Origin: Syntrophaceae bacterium
Lineage (GTDB): Bacteria > Desulfobacterota > Syntrophia > Syntrophales > UBA2210
Length of the DNA: 6,639 nt
NCBI GenBank assembly: GCA_030619435.1
Contig: JAUXBI010000100.1
Location: forward strand, 1-6,639
Reading direction: 5' to 3'
In this document: in pieces, positions 5,956 to 6,639 of the stretch
Numbering within the stretch: the stretch's first letter is position 1
Layout of the letters: each line of letters opens with the position of its first letter
Notes under the pieces: model-generated
What the model was told of the DNA's origin: nothing
Seen by the model: only the letters and a program-made list of their open reading frames with translations
Databases searched by the model: none
Translations under genes and position numbers: made by a program

Positions 5956-6639
5956 ATGTATCGCATACCGCATATTAATTTTATCTCTTATAAATTTACA
6001 GCAGAGCAGGTAAGAAAGAAGGCGAGTGATTTTGCCTTTTATCTCTATCGCCCGGTTCTTATTGTGTTGATTGCATTGAATAGCGCCGTTGTTCCTACTA
6101 TGGTCGCGTTTGCCGCGTACCTTAATTCTCAGGGTAATTGGGCTGACCATATAAGCAGATTCTGGGGCAGGCTGAATCTCGCGCTGTCGGGGGTTTCCTT
6201 GTCAGTAAACGGAGATGAATTTATAGATGAAAATCAGCCATATATAGTGATGGCGAACCACCAGAGCCACTATGATGTGTTTGCCCTGATAGGATATCTG
6301 CCCCTGCCTCTGAAATGGGTTATGAAGATGGAACTGCGGAAGATACCCATATTCGGGATTGCTTGCGAGAAGGTAGGACACATCTACGTTGACAGGGGGA
6401 ATTCTGAAAAGGCGCAAAAGAGCCTCAAGGCGGCTGGTGAGAAGATACGGGCCGGTTCTTCTGTGGCATTCTTTCCCGAAGGCACAAGAAGCCCGGATGG
6501 AAAACTCCAGCCTTTTAAAAAAGGCGGGTTTTTTATGGCGTTGGAGGCAGGGGTACCGATACTTCCGGTAACCGTGGTGGGAGGAAGAAAGATATTACCC
6601 AAGAAAAGCCTGCGGATACTGCCGGGTAATATGAAAATA
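5956..6639 (+). CDS. plsC: 1-acyl-sn-glycerol-3-phosphate acyltransferase, PlsC family (3' end missing)
   Basis: The frame runs from the ATG at 5956 to the window edge without a stop, giving 228 residues. It is predicted to transfer an acyl chain to the sn-2 position of lysophosphatidic acid to make phosphatidic acid, at the inner face of the cytoplasmic membrane. All four acyltransferase blocks are visible. Block I is NHQSHYD (101-107) with the catalytic H102-x4-D107. Block II is around ELRKIPIFG (126-134) and GHIYVDRG (141-148). Block III is FPEGTRS (173-179), which binds the glycerol phosphate. Block IV is VPILPV (200-205). A hydrophobic segment at about 29-57 is a likely membrane anchor. 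Typical family members are about 230-260 residues, so only a short C-terminal tail should be missing. The start is set by the AGGAGGT at 5944-5950. Several PlsC-like paralogues with different acyl or lysolipid preferences exist, so the exact substrate is less certain than the chemistry. It sits 29 bases after the patatin remnant and probably shares its transcript. Confidence 0.9.
   Translation, partial: MYRIPHINFISYKFTAEQVRKKASDFAFYLYRPVLIVLIALNSAVVPTMVAFAAYLNSQGNWADHISRFWGRLNLALSGVSLSVNGDEFIDENQPYIVMANHQSHYDVFALIGYLPLPLKWVMKMELRKIPIFGIACEKVGHIYVDRGNSEKAQKSLKAAGEKIRAGSSVAFFPEGTRSPDGKLQPFKKGGFFMALEAGVPILPVTVVGGRKILPKKSLRILPGNMKI

Noticed and set aside
6510..6534. Terminator-like hairpin (GCCTTT, TAAA loop, AAAGGC) followed by GGG and six T
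   Set aside because: It lies inside the plsC reading frame and encodes the conserved stretch PFKKGGFF right after FPEGTRS. Coding constraint explains the pattern, and a terminator there would cut the gene.

Overview
The window holds five co-directional genes on the + strand with no RNA genes, CRISPR arrays or insertion sequences. The best fit is a strictly anaerobic bacterium. The central gene encodes a very large, oxygen-sensitive type of Fe-S ATPase related to 2-hydroxyacyl-CoA dehydratase activators. These are known mainly from clostridia and anaerobic Desulfobacterota (Deltaproteobacteria). The downstream set (SRPBCC protein, patatin remnant, PlsC-type acyltransferase) makes me lean towards Desulfobacterota, but the sequence alone does not settle this.

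Layout: (1) 1-771, the 3' part of a gene for a CmpB-type membrane domain fused to an HD phosphohydrolase domain; its start lies before the window. (2) 772-831, a 60-base gap with a TATAAT hexamer and a distant Shine-Dalgarno-like GAGAGGA. (3) 832-5274, a 1480-residue activase/reductase-like protein. It has two BadF/BadG/BcrA/BcrD-type ATPase domains, then a four-cysteine motif, then two tandem DUF2229/HGD-D-like halves with matching cysteines. (4) 5284-5751, a small SRPBCC (COQ10/RatA-like) protein starting 9 bases later. (5) 5744-5926, a wrecked patatin-like phospholipase gene. Its N-terminal glycine-rich motif and its C-terminal Asp-Gly-Gly block are squeezed together over a short overlapping stretch, which indicates large internal deletion(s). 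(6) 5956-6639, the first 228 codons of a PlsC-like 1-acylglycerol-3-phosphate acyltransferase with a perfect AGGAGGT ribosome site; it runs off the window.

Spacing (60 bp, 9 bp, 8 bp overlap, 29 bp) suggests that at least the last four genes form one transcription unit. The lipid-related proteins next to the ATP-driven low-potential electron-transfer protein raise the possibility that the latter acts on an acyl or lipid metabolite, but nothing in the window proves a substrate. No separate dehydratase subunit genes and no electron-transfer flavoprotein genes are visible. No gene-free stretch exceeds 300 bases; the longest is the 60-base gap at 772-831. The two observations most worth following up are the single-chain 'activator plus reductase' architecture of the big protein and the deletion scar in the patatin gene.
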